64,000 bases of DNA from an uncultured Candidatus Entotheonella sp. Its GTDB lineage: Bacteria; Tectomicrobia; Entotheonellia; Entotheonellales; Entotheonellaceae. The notes beneath the pieces are model-generated. The model was not told the origin of the DNA. It saw only the letters and a list, made by a program, of their open reading frames with translations, and did not search any database. Both the position numbers and the translations under genes were made by a program. Positions 8,228-17,415 of the stretch are shown here, one piece after another (the stretch's first letter is position 1; every line of letters begins with the position of its first letter). Location of the stretch: contig OX639990.1 in assembly GCA_951828535.1 (NCBI GenBank), positions 2,777,300 through 2,841,299 of the forward strand, written 5' to 3'.

Positions 8228-10506
8228 TGGCAGAAGCAACGGCATATCAAGTTATCGGAACGCGCCCGGTGCGTCCCGACGGTGCCGACAAGGTGACGGG
8301 CCGGGCGATTTACGGCGCCGACGTGCGCATGGCCGGCATGCTGCACGGCAAGGTGCTGCGCAGCCCCCACGCCCACGCCCGTATCAAGTCGATTGACACC
8401 AGCAAGGCCGAAGCATTGCCCGGCGTCAAGGCCGTGGTGACGCACAAGGACCTGCCCGAGGCGCCCGACAAGATCGCCAATCTCGGCGAGGGCGCGGTCA
8501 ACCTGAAATTCCTCAGCAACAACGTGCTGGCCCAGGAAAAGGCATTGTACAGGGGGCACGCCATCGCCGCGGTGGCGGCGGTCAACGTGCATGTCGCCGA
8601 AGAGGCGGTGAACCTGATCGAGGTCGAGTACGACATTCTGCCCTCGGTGCTGACGGCGCCCGAGGCGATGGAAGACGGGGCGCCGATTCTGCACGACGGC
8701 ATGACCACCACGTCGCTCGGCGAGAAGACGGACCGCGAGAGCAACGTCGCCAGCCACTACCGCTTCACTTTGGGCGACGTGGCGGAGGGCTTCAAACAGG
8801 CCGACCTGATCATCGAGCGCGAATTCGACACCGCCACCGTGCACCAAGGCTACATCGAACCCCACAACGCCACCGCCATGTGGAACGAAGAGGGGCACGT
8901 CACCATCTGGACGAGTACGCAGGGCGCCTTCGTGGTGCAAAAGCAGTCGTCCGAGGTCTTGGGCATTCCGGTGTCGCAGGTGTCCGTCATCCCGGCGGAG
9001 ATCGGCGGCGGCTTCGGCGGCAAGATTCCCGTCTACCTCGAACCGGTGGCGGCGCTGCTGTCGCGCAAGACCGGCCAGGCGGTCAAGCTGGTGATGAGCC
9101 GCACCGAGGAGTTCGAGAGCACGGGTCCGACGCCGGGTTCGCGCCTCAACGTCAAGATGGGCGCCACCAAGGACGGCCGCGTGGTGGCTGCCGAGGCGTC
9201 GCTGGCTTTCGAGGCGGGTGCCTTTCCGGGTTCGCCGGTGGGACCGGGCGGCATGTGCATCTTCTCGCCCTACAGCTTCCCGAACATGCAGGTGGACGGC
9301 TACGACGTGGTGGTGAACAAGCCGAAGACCACCGCCTATCGCGCGCCTGGGGCAACCAATGCGGCGTTTGCCTCGGAGACGATCATGGACGAGTTCGCCG
9401 AGCAGTTGGGCATCGACCCGTTGCAATTGCGCGTGATGAACGGCGCCAAGGAGGGCGACCGCCGCGTGGACGGCCCGACGCATCCGCGCATCGGCTTCCT
9501 GGAGACGGTGCACGCGGCGCTCGAGCACGAGCACTACAACACCCCGCTCGAAGGCCCGAACCGCGGCCGCGGCGTCGCGTCCGGGTTCTGGTTCAACGTC
9601 GGCCTGCAGTCCAGCGTGGTAATCAACGTGAACTCCGACGGCACCGTCAGCCTGGTCGAAGGCTCCACCGACATCGGCGGCACGCGAGCCTCCATCGCCA
9701 TGCAGGCGGCTGAGGTGCTCGGCATTCCGTACGAGAGCGTTCGGCCCACGGTCGCCGGAACGGACGGCGTCGGCTACACGGACGTTACGGGCGGCAGCCG
9801 CACGACGTTTGCCACCGGTTACGCGGCGTACGAAGCGGCGAACGACGTCGTCCGGCAGATGAAGGAGCGCCTCGCCGAGCGTTGGAACGCCGAAACGGAG
9901 GAAGGTGCTACCGCGTTGACTGCCGAGGACGTCACCTATTCGGGCGGCGTGTTCGGCTGCAGCAAGGACGCCGGCAAGTCGGTGAGTTTTCAGGAGATGG
10001 CGGAGCTAATGCCGCGCACCGGCGGGCCGATTTCCGGCCGCGCTACCGTGCAGCCGCGCGGCGTCGGCGGCGCCTTTGCCACCCATATCGTCGATGTCGA
10101 GGTCGATCCGGACACCGGCAAGGTCTCCATCCTGCGCTACACCGCGGTGCAGGACGTTGGCAAGGCCATCCACCCGAGCTACGTGGAAGGCCAGATCCAG
10201 GGCGGCGTCACGCAAGGCGTCGGTTGGGCGTTGAACGAGGCGTACCTGTACCGAGAAGACGGCAACATGAGCAACGCCAGCTTCCTTGACTACCGGATGC
10301 CGACTTGCCTGGACCTGCCGATGATCGATACGGTACTCGTCGAGGTGCCGAATCCTGGTCACCCCTTCGGCGTGCGCGGCGTCGGCGAGGTGCCCATCGT
10401 GCCGCCGCCGGCAGCCGTGGCCAACGCCATCTACCGCGCCACCGGGCAGCGCATGACCGACCTGCCCATGTCTCCCGGTTATGTGCTCGACAAGATGCAG
10501 TCCTAA
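8227..10506 (+). CDS. Molybdenum hydroxylase molybdopterin-binding large subunit
   Basis: 759-residue catalytic subunit of the xanthine dehydrogenase/aldehyde oxidase family with molybdopterin cytosine dinucleotide. Visible landmarks are PDGADKVTGRAIYGADV at the N-terminus, GGGFGGK in cofactor binding (about residue 258), the active-site loop TAYRAPGATNAA (about residue 369) and VRGVGEVPIVPPPA near the C-terminus, holding the conserved catalytic Glu. The loop is AYRAPG rather than the CO dehydrogenase AYRCSFR, so CO oxidation is unlikely; a hydroxylase of an aromatic, N-heterocyclic or CoA-thioester substrate is more probable. Substrate is unknown. No maturation factor is encoded nearby. Confidence 0.93.
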   Translation: MAEATAYQVIGTRPVRPDGADKVTGRAIYGADVRMAGMLHGKVLRSPHAHARIKSIDTSKAEALPGVKAVVTHKDLPEAPDKIANLGEGAVNLKFLSNNVLAQEKALYRGHAIAAVAAVNVHVAEEAVNLIEVEYDILPSVLTAPEAMEDGAPILHDGMTTTSLGEKTDRESNVASHYRFTLGDVAEGFKQADLIIEREFDTATVHQGYIEPHNATAMWNEEGHVTIWTSTQGAFVVQKQSSEVLGIPVSQVSVIPAEIGGGFGGKIPVYLEPVAALLSRKTGQAVKLVMSRTEEFESTGPTPGSRLNVKMGATKDGRVVAAEASLAFEAGAFPGSPVGPGGMCIFSPYSFPNMQVDGYDVVVNKPKTTAYRAPGATNAAFASETIMDEFAEQLGIDPLQLRVMNGAKEGDRRVDGPTHPRIGFLETVHAALEHEHYNTPLEGPNRGRGVASGFWFNVGLQSSVVINVNSDGTVSLVEGSTDIGGTRASIAMQAAEVLGIPYESVRPTVAGTDGVGYTDVTGGSRTTFATGYAAYEAANDVVRQMKERLAERWNAETEEGATALTAEDVTYSGGVFGCSKDAGKSVSFQEMAELMPRTGGPISGRATVQPRGVGGAFATHIVDVEVDPDTGKVSILRYTAVQDVGKAIHPSYVEGQIQGGVTQGVGWALNEAYLYREDGNMSNASFLDYRMPTCLDLPMIDTVLVEVPNPGHPFGVRGVGEVPIVPPPAAVANAIYRATGQRMTDLPMSPGYVLDKMQS

Positions 10507-10682
10507 GTTCCCCCCTCACCCCGGCCCTCTCCCGCCAGGGGAGAGGGGGCAAAATCATCACCTGTGGGAGAGAGCAAAGGCCCTCAGCCGGGGGATTCTT
10601 ATTCCATCGCCCAACACGGTCCCCTCCCCCCTCTGTGGGGGAGGACTGGGGAGTGGGGGCGCATCGCAAGGAGACACGCATC
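10507..10682. repeat. Intergenic gap with two G/C-rich palindromes
   Basis: CCCTCTCCC (10525-10533) pairs with GGGAGAGGG (10539-10547) over a short loop. A second weaker structure, CCCCTCCCCC against GGGGGAGGAC, lies near 10622-10650. Both belong to the same dispersed palindrome family as 50688-50723 and the 54-kb region. They sit between the hydroxylase and the ABC receptor gene and may limit read-through. Confidence 0.65.
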
Positions 10683-12371
10683 ATGTCCAACCGATACCCC
10701 GCTTCAGCAAAATGGACCCGGCGCGGCGTGCTGGGAACGTCGGCGGTCGGCGCCGCGGGAGTCTACGGTCTTTCCCTCGGCCTGGGCGAGGCGCAAACGC
10801 CTAGCTCGTTCGACGGTTCGGCGTTCAAGCTCCAGGCCCCGGAGCCCAATCCCAAACGCGGCGGCGTGTTGCGCTACGGCGTCCTGAACGCGCCGGCGCA
10901 TTTCGACGTGCATCAATCCGGCACCGTTTCCAACATGGGCACGCAGGGCTGCATGTACGATAACCTCATCCGCCGCAACCCGCTCGACAGCGGCCAGACG
11001 ATCATCCCGGATCTGGCGCATAGCTGGGAGATTTCCCCCGACGGCAAGACCTACACCTTTTTCCTGCGCCAGGGCGTGACGTTCCACGACGGCGCCGCCT
11101 TGACGGCCGAGGACGTGAAGGCGACCTACCAGCGCATCATCCAGCCGCCGAAAGGCTTCAGCAGCCCGCGCACGCCGCTGTTCGCCACCGTGAGCGAAAT
11201 CAACGCCCGCGATGCCCACACCATCGAGTTCAAGCTGAGCGAGCCGCGCCCGCAGAACTTCATGCTCGGGGCGTTCGCCAGCGGCTGGAACATCATCGTG
11301 CGCAAGAAGACGCTGGAGGACAACAACTACAGCCTGCGGCAGATTCCGGATTATCCCGGCACCGGCCCGTTCCGGTCCGTCAAGCGCATCGACAAGGAGG
11401 TGTGGGTGATGGAGCGCAACCCGGATTACTGGAACGAGGGTCTGCCCTATCTCGACGGCATCGAGTTTTACCACCTGCCGCCGTTCTCGCCCCAGTTGGG
11501 CGCCGCGCTGCTGGCCGGTAATCTCGACTACGGGCGCCTGCTCGATCCCGTGAGCCTCCAAACCGTGCAGGACACCCCGGGGATGTCCGGCACCGACTAC
11601 TACCAGAGCGTTATCCAGGCAATCTGGGTGAACAACGAGCGTGAGGCGTTCCGGGATCCTCGAGTGCGGCGCGCCATTCACCTGGTGCTGGACCGCGCGG
11701 TGCTGGTGGACGTGGTCCGGGACGTGGCGCCGATGTTGGTGGGCGGCTTCATCTATCCGTTTTCGGATTTCGCCACGCCGCCGGACAAATTGGCCGAGCG
11801 TCCTGGTTACCAGTCCGATCCCACCGCCGCCATCCGCGAAGCGCGCCAGCTCATGGCGGCTGCCGGTTACCCCGATGGCCTCAAGGACGTGGATTTCATG
11901 ATCCGCGAGGCGGCCAGCTTCAAGCTCTGGTCGGTGGCCGTGCAAGCCATGCTGCGGGAAATCCTCAACATCCAGACCAACCTGCGCACGGTGCAGGTCT
12001 CGGTGTGGTTCGACGAGGCCCTGGCGGGGAAATTCGACTTCACCATCAGCGCCATCGTGTCGACCCTGATCGATCCTTCCGACTACTTTAACGCCTGGTA
12101 CGGCAAGGACGGCCCGCAGAATTATTCAAAGTGGTCCAACCCCAAGTTCCAGGACCTGGTGCTGCAGATCGACCGCGAGCTCGACGACGCCAGGCGCAAG
12201 GACCTGGTGCGGCAGGCGGAAGCCGTGATGGAGCAGGACCCGCCGCTAATTCCGGTGGCGTGGGAGAAGATCAACGACGGCTGGTACGACTACGTCAAGG
12301 GCCACAACCCGAATAACTATTTCGGCATCTACGACGTGGTGCGATTCGACACCTTCTGGATGGACAAATGA
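10683..12371 (+). CDS. ABC transporter substrate-binding protein, family 5 (DppA/OppA type)
   Basis: 562-residue periplasmic receptor (SBP_bac_5) for peptides, nickel or other organic solutes. The N-terminus carries a twin-arginine-like signal (WTRRGVLGTSAVGAAG). Family landmarks include GVTFHDGAALTAEDV, the repeated domain boundary near YPGTGPF and WNEGLPYLDGIEF, and the late segment DPPLIPVAWEK. The start is set by AAGGAGACACGCATC before the ATG. Two permease genes follow in the same direction, but no ATPase genes are found, so these must be encoded elsewhere. Position next to a molybdenum hydroxylase suggests that the imported compound could be its substrate or precursor; that is inference. 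Confidence 0.92.
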   Translation: MSNRYPASAKWTRRGVLGTSAVGAAGVYGLSLGLGEAQTPSSFDGSAFKLQAPEPNPKRGGVLRYGVLNAPAHFDVHQSGTVSNMGTQGCMYDNLIRRNPLDSGQTIIPDLAHSWEISPDGKTYTFFLRQGVTFHDGAALTAEDVKATYQRIIQPPKGFSSPRTPLFATVSEINARDAHTIEFKLSEPRPQNFMLGAFASGWNIIVRKKTLEDNNYSLRQIPDYPGTGPFRSVKRIDKEVWVMERNPDYWNEGLPYLDGIEFYHLPPFSPQLGAALLAGNLDYGRLLDPVSLQTVQDTPGMSGTDYYQSVIQAIWVNNEREAFRDPRVRRAIHLVLDRAVLVDVVRDVAPMLVGGFIYPFSDFATPPDKLAERPGYQSDPTAAIREARQLMAAAGYPDGLKDVDFMIREAASFKLWSVAVQAMLREILNIQTNLRTVQVSVWFDEALAGKFDFTISAIVSTLIDPSDYFNAWYGKDGPQNYSKWSNPKFQDLVLQIDRELDDARRKDLVRQAEAVMEQDPPLIPVAWEKINDGWYDYVKGHNPNNYFGIYDVVRFDTFWMDK

Positions 12372-12385
12372 AATGAGTGATTAGT

Positions 12386-12439
12386 GGTCAGCGGCTAGTG
12401 GTTCGTAAATCAGGGTTTGCCGGCCACTAGCCACCAGTC
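12386..12439. repeat. Imperfect inverted repeat between receptor and permease genes
   Basis: CGGCTAGTGG at 12392-12401 pairs with CCACTAGCC at 12424-12432, and the pairing extends imperfectly outward through TGGTCAG and CAGTCACTGG. This GTGGCTAGTGACTAGTGG-type repeat is common in intergenic DNA. Here it would form a hairpin directly before the permease start and could lower permease expression relative to the receptor. Confidence 0.6.
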
Positions 12440-12464
12440 ACTGGCCACTATCTGGGGCCACACC

Positions 12465-13421
12465 TTGTACGAATATATTCTGCGGCGTCTCGGCTTCGGC
12501 GTTCTGACGATGATCGGGGTGTCGATAATCATCTTCGTCGTCATGCGCATCCTCCCCGGCGATCCCCTCGTGGCCATCTTCGGCATGGAAGGCTTTACCA
12601 AGCTGACCGCCGAGGATCGCGCCCACTACATGGCCGAACTCGGCCTCAGCGACCCGCTGCCGGTGCAGTATCTCAAGTGGATGGGCGACGTCGTCACCGG
12701 CGAACTCGGCAGGTCGTTCTTCCGCGATGAGAGCGTGGCCGACATGATTGTGCGCCGCGGTCCGTTGAGCGCCGAAATCGGCGTGCTGTCGGTGGTGATC
12801 TCGTGGCTCGTAGGGCTGCCGGTGGGCATCATCAGCGCCCTGCGCCCCAACACCCTGGCAGACACGGGCGCGCGCATCATGTCGATCCTCTTCCTGGCCA
12901 TCCCCGGCTTCTGGCTCGGCATCCTCATCGTTCTCGGCTCGCTCTTCTGGTTCGGCTACAAGGCGCCGCTCACGGGAGTACCGTTCTGGGTCGACCCGTG
13001 GGTCAACCTGCAGATCGTCGTCGGGCCGGCGGTGGTTCTGGGCTTCGGCCAGGCCGCCTACATTGCCCGCATGGCGCGATCCTCGCTGCTGGAAGTCATC
13101 CGCGAAGATTACGTTCGCACGGCCCGCGCCAAGGGGGTCGTCGAACGCCTGGTGGTAAACCGCCATGCGCTGCCGAATGCCTTGTTGCCCGTTATCACGC
13201 TGTCCGGCGTTCTGATGGGCTTCGTGCTGGCCGGGTCGATCCCGATCGAGCAGGCGTTTGGCGTCCCCGGCCTCGGCCGCGCCATGATTACCGCGGTGAT
13301 CGAGCGCGATATCATGGTGATTCAGAATCTCGTGTTCCTGTACTCTTTCGTCTTTGTGCTGATCAACGTGCTGGTCGACGTGACTTATGCCTGGTTTGAT
13401 CCGAGGATTCATTATCAATAG
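12465..13421 (+). CDS. ABC transporter permease, DppB type
   Basis: 318-residue inner-membrane permease of the peptide/nickel ABC family (BPD_transp_1). I choose TTG at 12465, since the protein then begins YEYILRRLGFGVLTMIGVS, the usual DppB-type start followed by ILPGDP. The EAA loop, which docks the ATPase, appears as DYVRTARAKGV (about residue 210). Six hydrophobic helices are visible. An upstream in-frame TTG at 12417 lies inside an intergenic repeat and is less likely. It is followed two bases later by the DppC-type partner. Confidence 0.92.
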   Translation: MYEYILRRLGFGVLTMIGVSIIIFVVMRILPGDPLVAIFGMEGFTKLTAEDRAHYMAELGLSDPLPVQYLKWMGDVVTGELGRSFFRDESVADMIVRRGPLSAEIGVLSVVISWLVGLPVGIISALRPNTLADTGARIMSILFLAIPGFWLGILIVLGSLFWFGYKAPLTGVPFWVDPWVNLQIVVGPAVVLGFGQAAYIARMARSSLLEVIREDYVRTARAKGVVERLVVNRHALPNALLPVITLSGVLMGFVLAGSIPIEQAFGVPGLGRAMITAVIERDIMVIQNLVFLYSFVFVLINVLVDVTYAWFDPRIHYQ

Positions 13422-13423
13422 AT

Positions 13424-14341
13424 ATGCAAGCGTACAGCCCAAGTTCCCCAGCCTCGTCCGCTGCGGTTGACACCGCCGTCCTCTCCCGTCCAGCACGGGC
13501 ATGGCGTGGTCTGCGAAATTTCGTACGGCGCAACCCCCTATCGGCCTTCTGGGGCGTGGTGGCCGCTGCGATTCTCATCATGGCGATTGTCGCGCCGTTG
13601 ATCGCACCACACGACCCGCTGAAGGCCAACTTCAGGCGCATGTCAAAGCCGCCCGACGCGCAAAGCTACTTCGGCACCGACCAGATCGGCCGCGACAATC
13701 TGAGCCGGGTGATCTACGGCAGCCGCTCCTCGCTGCTGGTGGCTATTGCCGCGGTGCTGCTGGGCACCACCACCGGCTCGCTGTGGGGCCTGGCCAGCGG
13801 ATACATCGGCGGCCGCTTCGACATCGTTAGCCAGCGCATCATCGAGTTTCTGCAATCGTTCCCGGACCTCATCCTGGCCATGGCCATCTCGATGGCCCTC
13901 GGCACCGGCACCTGGACGGTCATCGTCGCCATTGCCGTTACCCGCATCCCCTTCGGCGGCCGGGTCGTGCGCGCCGTAGCGCTGTCGCTGAAAGAAATCG
14001 CCTACGTCGAAGCCGCCCGCGGCATCGGCGCCTCCACGCTGCGCATCATGGCGCTGCACATCCTGCCGCAGTGCGTTGCCCCGTACCTGATTCTCGCCAC
14101 CACGCACCTGGGCGTCGCCATCATCATCGAGTCCGCCCTCGGCTTCCTCGGCCTCGGCATCCCGCCCCCAACCCCTACCTGGGGCAACCTGCTCGCCGAT
14201 TCCCTGAACTCCGGCCTCATTCCCCCTTGGTGGCTGGTGCTCTTTCCCGGCCTGGCCATCACCATTACCGTGCTGGCCTTCAACCTGCTCGGCGACGGTA
14301 TCCGCGACACCCTCGACCCACGGCTGCGCGGCACGCGGTGA
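13424..14341 (+). CDS. ABC transporter permease, DppC type
   Basis: 305-residue partner permease. The N-terminal segment FVRRNPLSAFWGVVAAAIL is the DppC/OppC N-domain, then APHDPLKANF and FGTDQIGRDNLSRVIYGSR are family signatures. The EAA loop reads EIAYVEAARGIGAS (about residue 190) and the C-terminus ends DGIRDTLDPRLRG, as in most DppC proteins. It forms the heterodimeric channel with the preceding gene. No DppD/DppF ATPase genes follow. Confidence 0.93.
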   Translation: MQAYSPSSPASSAAVDTAVLSRPARAWRGLRNFVRRNPLSAFWGVVAAAILIMAIVAPLIAPHDPLKANFRRMSKPPDAQSYFGTDQIGRDNLSRVIYGSRSSLLVAIAAVLLGTTTGSLWGLASGYIGGRFDIVSQRIIEFLQSFPDLILAMAISMALGTGTWTVIVAIAVTRIPFGGRVVRAVALSLKEIAYVEAARGIGASTLRIMALHILPQCVAPYLILATTHLGVAIIIESALGFLGLGIPPPTPTWGNLLADSLNSGLIPPWWLVLFPGLAITITVLAFNLLGDGIRDTLDPRLRGTR

Positions 14342-14464
14342 GCGGCGGAATCCGTCCGGTTTGCAAGTTTCAAAGGGCAGCTTCGGATGCAGGCGTTCCT
14401 TTGCAGTTGAGTCATGGCTTGCATGGTGCTGATTGTTCACTTTCCTTCAGCGCCTCAAACGTCC

Positions 14465-14493
14465 TTTCCAAGCGCTAGGCCGCGGCGTATCAT
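14465..14493 (+). promoter_or_regulatory. Possible sigma-70 promoter upstream of lysA
   Basis: TTTCCA at 14465-14470, a 17-base spacer and TATCAT at 14488-14493. It would give a leader of roughly 85 bases before lysA. Confidence 0.4.
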
Positions 14494-14583
14494 GGCCCCC
14501 GCATTGTCCCAAACGCTGCGGCACATGCGGTCTGGCGTTTCGCCTGATTCGACAGCATCACATGACACGACAAAGGAGAATAC

Positions 14584-15867
14584 ATGGCCACAGCGGCCTG
14601 GCAGGGGGTTGATCTGCGCCAGTTGGCGGCGCACGTCGGCACCCCGTTTTACCTTTACGACGCGCAGCTTCTACGCGCCCGGATCGCTGCCATCCGCGAC
14701 CTGACGGACGCGCCGGGCCTGCAGGCGCGCTACGCCATGAAGGCGTGTTCGGCGGCACGCGTGCTGAGCACCATGCGCGAGCAGGGAATCTGGATCGACG
14801 CGGTATCGGGGAACGAGGTCCTGCGGGCGCAGGTGGCGGGCTATCCCATGGGCGCCGACACGCCGGAGGTCATGCTGTCCACCGACGTGTTCCGGGACAA
14901 CGCCCTGGAAGTTATCCACCGGCACAAGGTGCTGCCCAATCTAGGCTCGCCCGCCATGGTGCAGCAACTCGCCGACGCCGGCTACCGCGGCCCCATTGCC
15001 CTGCGCCTCAATCCGGGTTTCGGACACGGACACGTGCAGGGCTGCGACACGGGCGGGCCCAGTTCCAAGCACGGCATGTGGCCGCAGGAGGCGCTGGCGG
15101 CGGCCCAGAATGCCGAATGCCAAGGCATGACGGTGACACTCCTGCACGCCCACGTGGGCTCCGGGCCGACCACCGAGGAGTTCCAGGCCAACATGCAACA
15201 GCTTGTCACTTTCTTCGCTGATTGCCTGCCCGCCTATCCGCACGCGCAGGCCGTCAGCCTCGGCGGCGGCCTGCCTTACCCCTACAAGCCGGAGGCGGGG
15301 GCCATCGACCTTGAGCCGTTCGGTCACCTGCTGCGCGAATGTCAGGCGCGTTTCAGTCAGCAAACGGGGAAAAACATCCGGGTGGAGATCGAGCCGGGGC
15401 GGTACTTCGTGGCGCCGGTCGCCTCGGTGGTGACGCGGGTGACGGACATCAAGCGCACCCGCGCCAACGCCAAGGGACCGGGTCACACCTTCGTCATGGT
15501 CGACGCCGGATTCTGCGATCTGGTGCGCCCCGCCATGTACGGCTCGTTCCACCGTATCAGCGTGTGGGACGCGCCGGACGATGCGTCGCTCGAGCCGGTG
15601 GTGCTGTCCGGCCCGCTATGCGAGTCGGGCGACGTGTTTACCCGCGATGACGCCGAACTGCTGCAACCGCGCCCGCTGCCGCCGGTGCAGGCGGGCGATC
15701 TGGTCCTCATCCACGACGCCGGCGCCTACGGCAACACCATGAGCTCCAACTACAACTCGATCGGGCGCGCCCCGCAGGTATGGCTGGACGACGGCGCACC
15801 TTACCTGATCTCGCGCCGCGAGACGTTTGAGGACCTGGTGCGCACGGAGTGCTTTACGCCGCTATGA
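14584..15867 (+). CDS. lysA: Diaminopimelate decarboxylase
   Basis: 427-residue fold-type III pyridoxal-phosphate enzyme that makes lysine from meso-diaminopimelate. The N-terminus reads GTPFYLYDAQLLRARI, with the PLP lysine in ARYAMKACSA (about residue 53). The glycine-rich phosphate site appears as SLGGGLPYPY (about residue 222), and the late catalytic cysteine and substrate region is GPLCESGDVF (about residue 345). AGYPMGAD and HAHVGSG are also typical. It reads MKAC where most LysA proteins have MKAN, so an ornithine/carboxynorspermidine-type decarboxylase is an outside possibility. AAAGGAGAATAC precedes the ATG. Confidence 0.87.
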   Translation: MATAAWQGVDLRQLAAHVGTPFYLYDAQLLRARIAAIRDLTDAPGLQARYAMKACSAARVLSTMREQGIWIDAVSGNEVLRAQVAGYPMGADTPEVMLSTDVFRDNALEVIHRHKVLPNLGSPAMVQQLADAGYRGPIALRLNPGFGHGHVQGCDTGGPSSKHGMWPQEALAAAQNAECQGMTVTLLHAHVGSGPTTEEFQANMQQLVTFFADCLPAYPHAQAVSLGGGLPYPYKPEAGAIDLEPFGHLLRECQARFSQQTGKNIRVEIEPGRYFVAPVASVVTRVTDIKRTRANAKGPGHTFVMVDAGFCDLVRPAMYGSFHRISVWDAPDDASLEPVVLSGPLCESGDVFTRDDAELLQPRPLPPVQAGDLVLIHDAGAYGNTMSSNYNSIGRAPQVWLDDGAPYLISRRETFEDLVRTECFTPL

Positions 15868-15883
15868 TTGCGGGCTGGCAGCG

Positions 15884-16687
15884 TCAACCGGTGAGCAGGT
15901 TGAAGACAATACCGTAGAAGAACTGCAGCGCCAGGATGGCGATGATGGGCGAAATGTCGATGGCGCCGCCGAGCGGCGGGATGACGCGGCGGATCGGTTC
16001 CATGATCGGCAGGGCGATGAGCGTCAGCAACTGCACGATGGGGTTGAGCGGATTGGGGCTGACCCAGGACAGCAGGGCGTTGGCGATGATCGCGTAGGTA
16101 AAGAACTGCGTCAGGTTGAGGATCAGCAACAGGCTGCCCGGCTCTGCCCCGCTGCCGATAAAGGCGTCCAGGAACGGTGCGGAATCGTCGAACGCCTCCA
16201 CCATGAGACCATTGAGCACGACCACCACCATGCTGTGGACCACCACCAGCCCTGCCACCGACAGCAGATTCACCGTCGGCACGTGCTGCGACACGCCGGC
16301 CGCCAGCGCCCGCACCGGGCTGACGATGCGCTGACAGAAGCTGGCGATTGGGTTGGTGTGATACTCGCGGAAGGCAGTAATGATAATGATGATGAGCACG
16401 TACAACTGCAGCAGCTTGCCGGCGAACTGTTTGATCGCGTAGGGAATGGACCCGATGAGAATCCCCTGCAGCAGGAGCAGGGCCGCCAGCACGAGCGCCG
16501 GGGCGAGATGGGCATTGCCGGATGGAAGGGTGTTTTGCACCGGGCTGACCACCGGATCGGTGGCCCGGAAGATCATGCCCAGCACATCGTCGTAGCGCTC
16601 GCTCTCGGCTGCGAACTGGCGCACGAAAAGTAGGGCGATGTAGAGCATGATGACGAAGGAAATCAAGCCTGCTACAGGGTCTTGCAT
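15884..16687 (-). CDS. YggT family membrane protein, double repeat
   Basis: 267-residue integral membrane protein with two YggT domains in tandem, the arrangement usual in proteobacteria. Each half ends in a short amphipathic segment: TDPVVSPVQNTLP in the first and ALPIMEPIRRVIPPLGG in the second (about residue 228), the second being the best conserved part of the family. Four main hydrophobic segments are visible. The start ATG at 16687 has GGGAGAG upstream; the frame stays open further up without a better start. YggT proteins have been linked to membrane ion stress and cell division, but the exact role is not known. Confidence 0.88.
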   Translation of the reverse strand: MQDPVAGLISFVIMLYIALLFVRQFAAESERYDDVLGMIFRATDPVVSPVQNTLPSGNAHLAPALVLAALLLLQGILIGSIPYAIKQFAGKLLQLYVLIIIIITAFREYHTNPIASFCQRIVSPVRALAAGVSQHVPTVNLLSVAGLVVVHSMVVVVLNGLMVEAFDDSAPFLDAFIGSGAEPGSLLLILNLTQFFTYAIIANALLSWVSPNPLNPIVQLLTLIALPIMEPIRRVIPPLGGAIDISPIIAILALQFFYGIVFNLLTG

Positions 16688-16821
16688 CAGCGTCTCTCTC
16701 CCGGCGGCAAGCCGCTCGTAATTAAGTTGTTCTATACATCGCCGAGGCGGTTGGAATGTGGCGCGGATTGTACCATACATGCGCCGCGTGAAGAAATTGA
16801 CGTGCGCCTTGAGGAAAGCTG

Positions 16822-17415
16822 GTGTCCCTCCTGTTCACCTGGCCCAATCTGGTCACCCTGACCCGCGTGGCGGGCGCGCCGGCGTTCGTGTTGTGCTGCC
16901 ATCGCGCGGCAGCGGTCGGCACACCGGCAGAGCGCTGGAGCGCGGCGCTGCTGTTCGCGGTCATCGTCGGCAGCGATGTGCTGGACGGCTGGCTGGCCCG
17001 CCGATTGCGCTGCAGCAGCGTGTTCGGGCGCTTTCTGGACCACGGTGCCGACATTTTCTTCATCCTGTTTGCGCTGGGTTGGTTCGCGGCTTGGGGCTGG
17101 GTCACCTGGTGGCTGCCGGCCGCCATTGCCTGGGCCTTTGGTCTGTACGCCTTCGATTCCTGGTGGCGCAGCGGTGAACTCGGACGGCAGCGCCGTCTGC
17201 TCGGCAGCCGGCTTGGCCACGTCGGCGGCATCTTGAACTATGCGGCCGTCGGCGGGGTGATGGCCGGGCCGGCGCTGGGCCTGTCGCTCCTGCCGCGGCC
17301 GCTAGGGCAGGCTGCTCTCGTTGCCGTGATGGGGGTGGCCTTCGTATCCGGGCTGGAGCGGTTGTTCCTGTTGTGGCTTGGGCGGAGCCTTCAGGGCCTG
17401 TCGCAGAAAACATAA
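16822..17415 (+). CDS. CDP-alcohol phosphatidyltransferase family protein
   Basis: 197-residue membrane enzyme of the class I CDP-alcohol phosphotransferase family, which joins a CDP-lipid to an alcohol to make a phospholipid. The full signature DG..AR........G...D...D is present as DVLDGWLARRL followed by GRFLDHGAD (residues about 53-78). The N-terminus TWPNLVTLTRV is the usual amphipathic start. The start is GTG, with GAGGAAAG upstream. The acceptor alcohol cannot be told from sequence. Its last 114 bases overlap the convergent flippase-like gene. Confidence 0.87.
   Translation: MSLLFTWPNLVTLTRVAGAPAFVLCCHRAAAVGTPAERWSAALLFAVIVGSDVLDGWLARRLRCSSVFGRFLDHGADIFFILFALGWFAAWGWVTWWLPAAIAWAFGLYAFDSWWRSGELGRQRRLLGSRLGHVGGILNYAAVGGVMAGPALGLSLLPRPLGQAALVAVMGVAFVSGLERLFLLWLGRSLQGLSQKT

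Noticed and set aside
8227-10506. Form I CO dehydrogenase large subunit (coxL)
   Set aside because: The active-site loop is AYRAPG and lacks the AYRCSFR signature with its catalytic Cys.
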